19,909 nucleotides of DNA from Comamonadaceae bacterium (GTDB lineage Bacteria; Pseudomonadota; Gammaproteobacteria; Burkholderiales; Burkholderiaceae_C): the NCBI GenBank assembly GCA_947372005.1, contig CANBRV010000008.1, positions 1 through 19,909 of the forward strand, written 5' to 3'. A program made the position numbers and the translations under genes. The notes beneath the pieces are model-generated. The model had not been told where the DNA came from. It saw only the letters and a program-made list of their open reading frames with translations, and did not search any database. Position 1 is the stretch's first letter. The number at the start of each line of letters is the position of its first letter. Positions 6,791-13,777 of this stretch are shown here, one piece after another.

Positions 6791-8005
6791 ATGAAGCAAG
6801 CCCAAAATCAAGCATTTATTTGTGATGCCATTCGCACTCCTATTGGTCGCTATGGCGGCGTACTTAGCTCGGTACGCACGGATGATCTAGGCGCAATTCC
6901 GCTTGCTGCCCTGATGGCGCGCAATCCAAGCGTAGATTGGTCGCTGCTTGACGACGTGATATATGGCTGTGTAAACCAAGCGGGCGAAGACAACCGCAAT
7001 GTGGCGCATATGGCGTCTTTGCTTGCAGGCTTGCCCCATACGGTTGCTGGCACAACGATTAACCGCCTGTGCGGCTCAGGCCTTGATGCGCTTGGCACAG
7101 CAGCGCGTGCCATCAAAGCAGGCGAGATGAGTTTTGTGATTGCGGGCGGCGTGGAGAGCATGAGTCGTGCGCCGTTTGTGATGCCTAAAGCCGAGAGTGC
7201 GTTTAGCCGCGCCAATCAGGTGTACGACACCACGATTGGCTGGCGCTTTGTCAATAAATTGATGAAGGCGAAATACGGTGTGGACTCGATGCCAGAAACA
7301 GCCGAGAACGTGGCTGATGATTACAAGATTAACCGCGCCGACCAAGACCAGATGGCGCTTCGCAGTCAATTGAATGCCGTTAAAGCGCAGCAAGCGGGTT
7401 ATTTGGCAAACGAAATCACGCCCGTGACGATTCCGCAAAAGAAAGGCGATGCGATTGTGGTCAACCAAGATGAGCATCCACGTGCCACGTCGATTGAGTC
7501 GCTAACTAAGCTCAAGCCTGTGGTACGCGAAGGTGGCACGGTGACTGCGGGTAACGCAAGCGGCGTGAACGATGGCGCGTGTGCAATTTTGCTAGCCAAC
7601 GAAGCGAACGCGGCTAAGCATGGCCTCACGCCACGTGCCCGCGTAGTGGGAATGGCCGTTGCTGGTGTGCCGCCGCGCATCATGGGGATTGGGCCTGCGC
7701 CTGCAGTGCAAAAGGTGCTGGCGCTCACAGGTTTGACGCTAGCGCAAATGGATGTGATTGAATTGAATGAAGCCTTTGCTGCGCAAGGCCTAGCGGTGCT
7801 GCGCGAACTGGGTGTTGCGGATGCAGACCCGCGCGTGAATGCTTGGGGCGGCGCGATTGCGCTTGGGCACCCACTTGGCGCATCAGGTGCTCGGTTGGCA
7901 ACGACGGCGGTTAATCGCTTACACACCATCGGTGGGCGCTATGCGCTGTGCACCATGTGCATTGGCGTTGGACAAGGCATTGCTGTGATTTTGGAAAAAG
8001 TTTAA
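6791..8005 (+). CDS. pcaF: 3-oxoadipyl-CoA (beta-ketoadipyl-CoA) thiolase
   Basis: A 404-residue thiolase that cleaves 3-oxoadipyl-CoA with CoA to succinyl-CoA and acetyl-CoA, the last step of the beta-ketoadipate and phenylacetate routes. The nucleophile is C94 in NRLCGSGLDA, H360 lies in GGAIALGHPLGASGAR, and C390 in TMCIGVGQG. The start ICDAIRTPIGRYGG and stretches such as NQAGEDNRNVA, DTTIGWRFVNKLMK and YGVDSMPETAENVADDY fit the PcaF/PaaJ subgroup better than acetoacetyl-CoA thiolases. Ribosome site GGAAAG (6776-6781) precedes the ATG. It starts a plus-strand run with short spacing to an acyltransferase gene. No other pca or paa gene is in view. A general acetyl-CoA acyltransferase role cannot be excluded. 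Confidence 0.9.
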   Translation: MKQAQNQAFICDAIRTPIGRYGGVLSSVRTDDLGAIPLAALMARNPSVDWSLLDDVIYGCVNQAGEDNRNVAHMASLLAGLPHTVAGTTINRLCGSGLDALGTAARAIKAGEMSFVIAGGVESMSRAPFVMPKAESAFSRANQVYDTTIGWRFVNKLMKAKYGVDSMPETAENVADDYKINRADQDQMALRSQLNAVKAQQAGYLANEITPVTIPQKKGDAIVVNQDEHPRATSIESLTKLKPVVREGGTVTAGNASGVNDGACAILLANEANAAKHGLTPRARVVGMAVAGVPPRIMGIGPAPAVQKVLALTGLTLAQMDVIELNEAFAAQGLAVLRELGVADADPRVNAWGGAIALGHPLGASGARLATTAVNRLHTIGGRYALCTMCIGVGQGIAVILEKV

Positions 8006-8018
8006 GGTTGACGACTCA

Positions 8019-8630
8019 GTGCGTGCAAAATTAATGGCATGGTTGCTTTTGGGGTTTGTGCGCCTTTTAACGGGCGCACAGGCTCGCTGGCATGGTTGTC
8101 CGCCAAAGGCTGAGCAGCGAATCTATTTTGCGAATCATCAAAGCCATATTGATCTTGTCTTGATGTGGGCGGCCATGCCTAGAGAGTTGCGTCACAGCAC
8201 GCGTGCAATTGCGGCAAAAGACTATTGGACAAAATCAAAATTCAAACAATGGATTACCACAGCTGTCTTTAATGTGGTGTACGTTGAACGAGGGCGGACT
8301 GGGGAGGAGGACCCTTTAGCGCCTTTGATTGACGCCTTAGAAAGCGGAGACTCGGTCATCATCTTTCCAGAAGGAACAAGAGGTTTTGAAGCTGAGCCTG
8401 CTGCCTTTAAAGCTGGGCTTTATAACTTGGCAGAAAAATTCCCCCATGTGCGTTTGATTCCGGCTTGGATTAACAACGTACAGCGCGTGATGCCTAAAGG
8501 CGAAGTGATTCCCGTACCCATTTTGTGTTCTGTCACTTTTGGCGAACCTATTGCTTTAAAGGCTGGCGAGGAGCGCAAAGCATTTTTATCACGCGCTCGT
8601 GATGCGGTCATTGCCCTGCGAGACGTATGA
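8019..8630 (+). CDS. 1-acyl-sn-glycerol-3-phosphate acyltransferase-like protein (PlsC family)
   Basis: A 203-residue acyltransferase of the PlsC/LPLAT family, expected to move an acyl chain onto lysophosphatidate or a similar lysolipid at the inner membrane. The catalytic HX4D motif is NHQSHID (H40, D45); the phosphate-binding FPEGTRG motif is at residues 116-122, with VYVERGR before it. It has one N-terminal hydrophobic segment (about residues 5-20). The start is GTG at 8019, with AAGG at 8004-8007 overlapping the pcaF stop; ATG 8034 is an alternative that lacks a ribosome site. The gene is shorter than housekeeping PlsC proteins (about 240-250). It overlaps the next gene as ATGA, so the two products probably act in successive lipid steps. 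Confidence 0.85.
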   Translation: MRAKLMAWLLLGFVRLLTGAQARWHGCPPKAEQRIYFANHQSHIDLVLMWAAMPRELRHSTRAIAAKDYWTKSKFKQWITTAVFNVVYVERGRTGEEDPLAPLIDALESGDSVIIFPEGTRGFEAEPAAFKAGLYNLAEKFPHVRLIPAWINNVQRVMPKGEVIPVPILCSVTFGEPIALKAGEERKAFLSRARDAVIALRDV

Positions 8631-9652
8631 ATTACTTTATTAAAAGTTTAAGCCCTCACCAGCAAGTGGGCCTTTTGTTTGTGTTTGTTTTTGGCCTATT
8701 GATGTTGGCTACGGTCATCACTGTGGCACGCAGATTTAGATTTTTGCAACTCACTAAAGATCAGCCGCATCAGGATGAATTGGTGCAGTCACGGCCGTTT
8801 TACGCACTGCTCAAAACTTCTTGGTTGATCGTAATTATTTTTTGGCTAAGTTGGTCAATGGGTGACAAGGTCGCAACGATTTTGTTTGGCTTGTTGTCGT
8901 TTTTTGCTTTGCGCGAATTTATGACGCTCTCGCCCACCAAGCGCGGCGATCACCGAAGCTTATTGCTAGCCTTTTTTATGGTGCTGCCTATTCAATACGG
9001 TTTGGTGATGACGGAGCACTTTAATCTCTTTACTGTTTTTATTCCTGTATATGTGTTTTTGGCTATTCCTGTGGTCAGCGCCTTATCGAATGATCCAGAA
9101 CGGTTTTTAGAGCGCAATGCAAAAATGCAATGGGGCATCATGGTCTGCATTTTTGGCTTAAGCCATGTCCCTGCAATATTGTTGCTAGATTTCCCTGTTT
9201 TGAGCGAGCGTAGTTTTGATGGCAAAAATATGTTTTTGCTATTCCACTTGGTATTGGTTGTGCAGATGTGCATGGTGGTTCAGCATCTCAGTTGGCTTTG
9301 GCTTAAAGATCGCGGCCGCGCTAAAGCTATCGCTCCCAATGTAAGTGCCAGTTTTAGCTGGTTGCCGTGGAGCATTGGCGTGGCCAGCGGTAGTTTTGTA
9401 GGCGGATTGTTAGGCGGAATTACCCCTTTTCAATACCCTGCGCAGGCTTTGGCCTTGTCCTTTGTTGCTTGTGTTGCTGGTTCTTTTGGTCACTTTGTAA
9501 TGAAGGCTTTAAAGCGCGATCGAGGTGTGACGCACTGGGCAGGTGGCACGCGGTCAGTTACTGGTGCTGAGGGCTTGTTAGATCGCATTGATGCGCTGTG
9601 CTTTGCTGCGCCCGTGTTCTTTCACACGGTGAATTGGTATTTTGACTTATAG
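8627..9652 (+). CDS. CdsA-like phosphatidate cytidylyltransferase-family membrane protein, divergent signature
   Basis: A 341-residue polytopic membrane protein whose C-terminus matches the CTP-transferase (CdsA) family. KRDRG at 296-300 and LLDRIDA at 317-323 correspond to the start and end of the CdsA signature. Canonical CdsA makes CDP-diacylglycerol from phosphatidate and CTP. Here the expected Lys-Asp pair reads Thr302-His303, the HGG triplet reads Ala314-Glu315-Gly316, and the gap is about three residues longer than in the standard pattern, so activity or substrate may differ. Hydrophobic segments run through most of residues 10-290. It overlaps the PlsC-like gene by ATGA, supporting a joint phospholipid task. 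It is likely a second CdsA beside a housekeeping one elsewhere, which is inference. Confidence 0.75.
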   Translation: MNYFIKSLSPHQQVGLLFVFVFGLLMLATVITVARRFRFLQLTKDQPHQDELVQSRPFYALLKTSWLIVIIFWLSWSMGDKVATILFGLLSFFALREFMTLSPTKRGDHRSLLLAFFMVLPIQYGLVMTEHFNLFTVFIPVYVFLAIPVVSALSNDPERFLERNAKMQWGIMVCIFGLSHVPAILLLDFPVLSERSFDGKNMFLLFHLVLVVQMCMVVQHLSWLWLKDRGRAKAIAPNVSASFSWLPWSIGVASGSFVGGLLGGITPFQYPAQALALSFVACVAGSFGHFVMKALKRDRGVTHWAGGTRSVTGAEGLLDRIDALCFAAPVFFHTVNWYFDL

Positions 9653-9661
9653 GTCACAGTT

Positions 9662-10198
9662 ATGCGAATTTTAGGTATTGATCCTGGGCTACAAACGACA
9701 GGTTATGGCGTGATAGATACGCAAGGACAATCCTTATCCTATGTGGCTTCCGGGACGATTTCTACTAAAGCAGCAAACACTAAAAATCTGCCAGAGCGGC
9801 TCAAAATTTTGTTTGATGGTGTACAAGAAATTTGCCGCACTTACCAGCCCGATGTGGCATCGGTGGAGATTGTGTTTGTCAACGTCAATCCACAGTCCAC
9901 GCTTTTGCTAGGTCAAGCACGCGGTGCATGCATTACGGGGCTTGTGTCTTGTGATGTTGCGGTGGCAGAGTACTCGGCACTGCAACTTAAACAAGCAGTA
10001 GTCGGTTACGGCAAAGCAGCAAAAAGCCAAGTGCAAGAGATGGTGATGCGCCTACTCAAATTGCCCGGCTTGCCTGGCCCCGATGCGGCCGATGCGCTAG
10101 GTCTTGCTATTACGCATGCCCACTCCAATCATTCCCAACGACGTTTGGCGGATAGCACGGCGGTCGGATATTCCGCTCGTCCACGGCTACCGTTGTAG
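9662..10198 (+). CDS. ruvC: Holliday junction endonuclease RuvC
   Basis: A 178-residue cytoplasmic resolvase that cuts Holliday junctions with RuvAB during recombinational repair. The acidic catalytic residues are present: D7 in GIDPG, E69 in VEIVFVNVNP, and D141 and D144 in PDAADALGLAI. LLLGQARGA and YSALQLKQAVVGYGKAAKSQVQ are family hallmarks. The ATG has AGG eight bases upstream and lies 9 bp after the CdsA-like stop. ruvA and ruvB are not adjacent. The last 23 codons (after residue 155) overlap the opposing lytic transglycosylase gene; the catalytic residues lie outside the overlap. Confidence 0.97.
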   Translation: MRILGIDPGLQTTGYGVIDTQGQSLSYVASGTISTKAANTKNLPERLKILFDGVQEICRTYQPDVASVEIVFVNVNPQSTLLLGQARGACITGLVSCDVAVAEYSALQLKQAVVGYGKAAKSQVQEMVMRLLKLPGLPGPDAADALGLAITHAHSNHSQRRLADSTAVGYSARPRLPL

Positions 10199-10734
10199 CG
10201 ACCGAGCGCCATAAATAGATCGCCGTTCTCTCGGTCTAGATAGTGACGCAAGATGAGGCAGCCAAAGCGCAAATTAGTTTGCATATGAAAAAGCTTGCCA
10301 GCGTCGCCATCACCAATCAGGCGCGACCAAAACGGCATCACTTGCATATAGCCACGAGCGCCCACAATTGATACGGCGTGTTTTCTAAAAGCACTCTCTA
10401 CTTGCACCAAACCCAGTACCAACGAGGTCTCCAAACCTGCACGGCGTGCTTCGTACCAAGCTGTTTGTAGAAATTCTTGCCGAGTTGTTAGGTCAAGCCG
10501 TTGTTTTGTGAAGGTGCCTAAGCGAGTACTCATGTCGCCCAGCCAACGCACGTAAACCATGCGTGAAGCCGTGTCGGTAAATTCTGGCTCAGGCGGTGCA
10601 CTGTTTGCCACAGCTGACGATAAGGCTGTACGAGCCGAATCGACCAGTGGCTCTTCGATTTGCGAGCCCGCTTTGGCCAACGTTGGGGCGAGGGCAAGCG
10701 CAATTGGTATTGCAAGAGCGCTTCGCCTCAGCAT
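10129..10734 (-). CDS. Lytic transglycosylase (SLT domain), exported
   Basis: A 201-residue exported enzyme that cleaves peptidoglycan between MurNAc and GlcNAc to leave 1,6-anhydroMurNAc. Residues 1-22 form a signal peptide (MLRRSALAIPIALALAPTLAKA). The catalytic glutamate is E113 in QVESAFRKHAVS, followed by GARGYMQVMP (125-134) and the ALGRYNGS motif with Y180. A linker of about 70 residues precedes the domain. There is no lipobox cysteine, so it is probably soluble in the periplasm. Its ATG overlaps the proS stop by one base (TAATG), implying coupling to proS. Its 3' end overlaps ruvC tail-to-tail by 70 bp, including the conserved Tyr-Asn-Gly codons. Confidence 0.9.
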   Translation of the reverse strand: MLRRSALAIPIALALAPTLAKAGSQIEEPLVDSARTALSSAVANSAPPEPEFTDTASRMVYVRWLGDMSTRLGTFTKQRLDLTTRQEFLQTAWYEARRAGLETSLVLGLVQVESAFRKHAVSIVGARGYMQVMPFWSRLIGDGDAGKLFHMQTNLRFGCLILRHYLDRENGDLFMALGRYNGSRGRAEYPTAVLSAKRRWE

Positions 10735-12479
10735 TAGTTCACTCGTTCAGTCAAAAACGCATCCAACTCTCCCACAGCCATCTTGGTGGCTGCTGTTTCC
10801 TTTCGATGTTGATACTCCACCGTGCCTTCTTTGAGTCCACGGCTAGAAATCACCACGCGGTGCGGTACGCCAATCAGCTCCCACTCGGCAAACATAATGC
10901 CCGGGCGCTCGCCTCGGTCATCCAAAATGACATCCACGCCGCGAGCACGTAATGCTTCGTAGAGCCCATCCGCTGTGGCTTTGACAGTCGCATCTTTGGC
11001 GTAATCGATGGTGCAAATCACCAGCGTAAACGGTGCAATCGCATCAGGCCAAATGATGCCGCGCTCGTCGTGGTTTTGCTCAATCGCAGCAGCAGGCAAG
11101 CGCGTGATGCCAATGCCGTAGCAGCCCATCTCGAAGTGTTTTGGCTTGCCGTCAATGTCCAAAAATTTTGCGTCCATTGCTTTGGAATACTTCATGCCCA
11201 AATAGAACACATGACCGACTTCAATGCCTCGTTCAATCGCCAGCACACCTTTGCCATCGGGTGATGCGTCACCAGCGACGACGTTGCGGATGTCGGCAAC
11301 GACATCAGGTTCTGGCAGATCTCGTCCCCAATTCACGCCGCGAATATGAAAGCCTTCCTCGTTCCCACCGCAAATCCAATCTGACATGGCGGCGACTTCA
11401 CGATCAGCGATAACCTTCACGGCCAACTTCATATTCAAAGGACCAAGATAGCCTGGCTTGCAACCAAAATGCGCCACGATCTCGGCTTCAGTCGCAAAGC
11501 GGAATGCGTTGGTTAAGCCTTCAACTTTTGCAACCTTCACTTCATTCATCGAGTGATCGCCACGAACAAGTAGTAGCCAAACTTGTGACTTCACAACTGC
11601 GCCCGTCTTATCTAATTCGTCTGTTGCCAACACCAAAGATTTAACGGTGCGGGCAAGTTGCAATCCCAATTGCGCGGCAACTGCTTCGCAGGTGCTATTG
11701 CCAGGCGTGGCGATTTTTTTCATTAATTCGGCATTGCTGGAAGCCATACGGGGCGTGGGCTGCAGAGCCTCTGCCTTCTCCATATTCGCTGCATATTCGC
11801 TGCCTGTCGAGTACACAATCGCGTCTTCGCCTGTGGCGGCAATCACTTGAAACTCCTCACTCAGGTCACCGCCAATGGCGCCGCTATCCGCTGCCACGGC
11901 GCGGTAACGGAGACCAAAGCGATCAAAGATTTTTCGGTAAGCCACCGTCATAGCTGCGTAGCTTTCTTTCGCGGCTTCCATGTTGCGGTCAAAGCTATAC
12001 GCGTCCTTCATGATGAACTCGCGCCCACGCATCAAGCCAAAGCGTGGACGGCGCTCGTCGCGGAATTTGGTTTGAATTTGATACAGGTTTTTTGGCAGTT
12101 GCTTATAACTCTTCAATTCTTGTCTTGCGATGTCGGTCACCACTTCCTCGGAGGTGGGTTGCACCACAAAGTCGCGGTCGTGGCGGTCTTTGATGCGCAA
12201 GAGTTCAGGCCCCATCTTTTCAAAACGCCCTGTCTCTTGCCATAGCTCGGCGGGTTGAATCACGGGCATGGAGAGCTCAACTGCGCCCGCAGCATTCATC
12301 TCTTCGCGCACGATGTGCTCGACTTTGCGGATGACGCGCAGTCCCATGGGCATGTAGTTATAGATGCCACTACCGACTCGTTTGATGAGGCCAGCGCGCA
12401 TCATGAGCTGATGGCTAATAACTTCGGCGTCAGCGGGTGCTTCTTTTAAGGTGGTGATGAGAAATTGAGATGCCTTCAT
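10734..12479 (-). CDS. proS: Proline--tRNA ligase
   Basis: A 581-residue class II aminoacyl-tRNA synthetase that charges tRNA-Pro with proline. It is the bacterial type with an inserted editing domain. Motif 1 lies around GIYNYMPMGLRVIRKVE, motif 2 is FRDERRPRFGLMRGREFIMK, and motif 3 is GCYGIGITRLPAAAIEQ. The YbaK-like editing insert spans about residues 225-390. The C-terminal anticodon-binding domain includes VDVILDDRGERPGIMFAEWE. Family length is about 570-580, so it is complete. The ATG at 12479 faces rppH across 65 bp. The stop overlaps the lytic transglycosylase start. Confidence 0.98.
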   Translation of the reverse strand: MKASQFLITTLKEAPADAEVISHQLMMRAGLIKRVGSGIYNYMPMGLRVIRKVEHIVREEMNAAGAVELSMPVIQPAELWQETGRFEKMGPELLRIKDRHDRDFVVQPTSEEVVTDIARQELKSYKQLPKNLYQIQTKFRDERRPRFGLMRGREFIMKDAYSFDRNMEAAKESYAAMTVAYRKIFDRFGLRYRAVAADSGAIGGDLSEEFQVIAATGEDAIVYSTGSEYAANMEKAEALQPTPRMASSNAELMKKIATPGNSTCEAVAAQLGLQLARTVKSLVLATDELDKTGAVVKSQVWLLLVRGDHSMNEVKVAKVEGLTNAFRFATEAEIVAHFGCKPGYLGPLNMKLAVKVIADREVAAMSDWICGGNEEGFHIRGVNWGRDLPEPDVVADIRNVVAGDASPDGKGVLAIERGIEVGHVFYLGMKYSKAMDAKFLDIDGKPKHFEMGCYGIGITRLPAAAIEQNHDERGIIWPDAIAPFTLVICTIDYAKDATVKATADGLYEALRARGVDVILDDRGERPGIMFAEWELIGVPHRVVISSRGLKEGTVEYQHRKETAATKMAVGELDAFLTERVN

Positions 12480-12544
12480 GTGTCTTTCTTGCGTGACTTA
12501 CGTGATAATCGAGTTAACTTTGTAACATTTTTGAGGTTTTGATT

Positions 12545-13069
12545 ATGCTAGACCGCGAGGGCTTTCGCCCCAACGTCGGCATTATTTTGGTCAATCAGAA
12601 GCATCAGGTTTTTTGGGGCAAGCGCATACGCACGCACAGCTGGCAGTTTCCGCAAGGTGGCATTGATAGGGGTGAAACCCCAGAACAAGCCATGTACCGA
12701 GAGCTGCACGAAGAAGTTGGCTTAATGCCAGAGCAAGTGCAGATACTCGCCCGAACCCGCGATTGGTTGCGCTATGTAGTGCCAGATCACTTTATCCGCC
12801 GTGAATCCCGTGGCTTTTATCAAGGCCAAAAGCAAATTTGGTTTTTACTCCAGCTGGTTGGTACTGATAACGATGTCAATTTGCGTGCAACGGATCACCC
12901 CGAGTTTGATGCTTGGCGATGGAATGAATATTGGGTGCCGCTAGAAGATGTTGTTGAGTTCAAGCGCGGGGTGTATGAGATGGCGCTAACTGAATTGCAT
13001 CGCTATTTGCCACGTCAGCTGCGGGGTCATGGTCACTACTTGCGTGGTGTGGTGAATGATCAGCGGTGA
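12545..13069 (+). CDS. rppH: RNA 5'-pyrophosphohydrolase (Nudix)
   Basis: A 174-residue Nudix hydrolase that removes pyrophosphate from triphosphorylated mRNA 5' ends, opening them to RNase E decay. The full Nudix box occupies residues 38-60 (GGIDRGETPEQAMY, then RELHEEVGL), matching GX5EX7REUXEEXGU. The start MLDREGFRPNVGIILVN and the W-rich QIWFLLQL and FDAWRWNEYW segments are RppH hallmarks. The ATG at 12545 is chosen because GAGG (12533-12536) precedes it; a TTG two codons earlier is open but poorly placed. The gene diverges from proS and converges on serB, with 21 bp between stops. Confidence 0.96.
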   Translation: MLDREGFRPNVGIILVNQKHQVFWGKRIRTHSWQFPQGGIDRGETPEQAMYRELHEEVGLMPEQVQILARTRDWLRYVVPDHFIRRESRGFYQGQKQIWFLLQLVGTDNDVNLRATDHPEFDAWRWNEYWVPLEDVVEFKRGVYEMALTELHRYLPRQLRGHGHYLRGVVNDQR

Positions 13070-13090
13070 GGTTATGAGAAGAGTGTGGCT

Positions 13091-13762
13091 TTAGCTAAAG
13101 TGCGCAAGCAACTCATCCATCCCGCCCTCGTTAATTTGAATCATGGCTTGCTCGCGAACCTTGGGTTTGGCGTGATACGCCACCGATAAACCCGCGACCG
13201 ACATCATGGGCAGATCGTTTGCGCCGTCACCTACTGCGATGGTTTGATTGGGCCGCACGCCAAGCTGGACAGCGGTTTGCAGCAGCATCTTCTTTTTCTC
13301 TTCGCCGTCCACGATGTCACCCCACATCTGCTGAACCACGCGCCCTGTGAGCAAGCCGTTTTCAATTTCTAACACGTTGGCACGGGCAAAGTCAAAACCG
13401 AGTCGCTTGGCCACGCGGTCGCTAAAAAACGTAAAACCACCCGAGACCAGTAAGAGCTTGATGCCTGCTGCTTTGAGTGCTGCCGCCGTTTTTTCTACGC
13501 CAGGGTTGATTTGCAAGCGCTTGGCATAAACATCTTCTAGCGCTGATTCGGGAACGCCTTTTAGCAGTGCCAAGCGGAGGAGGAGGCTGTCTTTGAAGTC
13601 TGTAATTTCGCCGCGCATGGCGGCTTCGGTAATGGCGGCGACTTCGGCTTTTTTGCCAGCCGCATCGGCAATTTCGTCAATGCACTCGATGTTGATGAGG
13701 GTCGAGTCCATGTCGAAAGCAACAAGCTTAAAGTCCGCTAGTTTGAAGTCAGTTAGTTTCAT
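13091..13762 (-). CDS. serB: Phosphoserine phosphatase
   Basis: A 223-residue cytoplasmic HAD-family phosphatase, the last step of L-serine synthesis. Motif I is DMDST with nucleophile D17 and acid D19, motif II is S107 in LLVSGGF, lysine motif GEEKKKML is near 153-160, and motif III GDGANDLPM includes D179 and D183. It is the short form; the E. coli enzyme (about 322 residues) has an extra N-terminal domain. The N-terminus is a three-copy pentapeptide repeat (KLTDF, KLADF, KLVAF), the third copy merging into the core. AAGG precedes the ATG. It lies 15 bp after the sulfurtransferase stop and ends the minus-strand run. A 12-bp palindrome (CTTTAGCTAAAG, 13089-13100) covers its stop. Confidence 0.95.
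   Translation of the reverse strand: MKLTDFKLADFKLVAFDMDSTLINIECIDEIADAAGKKAEVAAITEAAMRGEITDFKDSLLLRLALLKGVPESALEDVYAKRLQINPGVEKTAAALKAAGIKLLLVSGGFTFFSDRVAKRLGFDFARANVLEIENGLLTGRVVQQMWGDIVDGEEKKKMLLQTAVQLGVRPNQTIAVGDGANDLPMMSVAGLSVAYHAKPKVREQAMIQINEGGMDELLAHFS
13715..13759 (-). repeat. Three tandem 15-bp repeats at the 5' end of serB
   Basis: Immediately after the ATG, three in-frame 15-bp units read AAACTAACTGACTTC, AAACTAGCGGACTTT and AAGCTTGTTGCTTTC (minus strand), encoding KLTDF-KLADF-KLVAF. The first two are near-identical and the third is more diverged and encodes the native first beta strand leading into the DMDST motif. This looks like in-frame expansion of a short unit. Confidence 0.7.
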
Positions 13763-13777
13763 GTTTAACCTTGCGCC

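Noticed and set aside
7076..7477. A 133-codon open frame antisense to pcaF
   Set aside because: Composition is that of a reverse-strand reading of pcaF, with no family features.
7399..7929. A 176-codon open frame antisense to pcaF
   Set aside because: It has no recognisable domain, no ribosome site, and mirrors codon bias in the well-supported thiolase gene; it is a shadow frame.
10200..10236. Inverted repeat GACCGAG/CTCGGTC as a ruvC terminator
   Set aside because: Seven-base arms with a 23-base loop and no T-tract, inside the transglycosylase gene; too weak to call.
11847..12245. A 132-codon plus-strand frame inside proS
   Set aside because: Antisense to a complete prolyl-tRNA synthetase; His-rich shadow product without motifs.
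12502..12513. GTGATAATCGAG between proS and rppH as a PcaR-like box
   Set aside because: Only the GATAATCG core matches, the flanks differ, and the genes are housekeeping; chance similarity is likely.
13089..13100. Palindrome CTTTAGCTAAAG between rppH and serB as a bidirectional terminator
   Set aside because: Twelve bases with no loop, low G+C and no T-tract on either side; it simply covers the serB stop.
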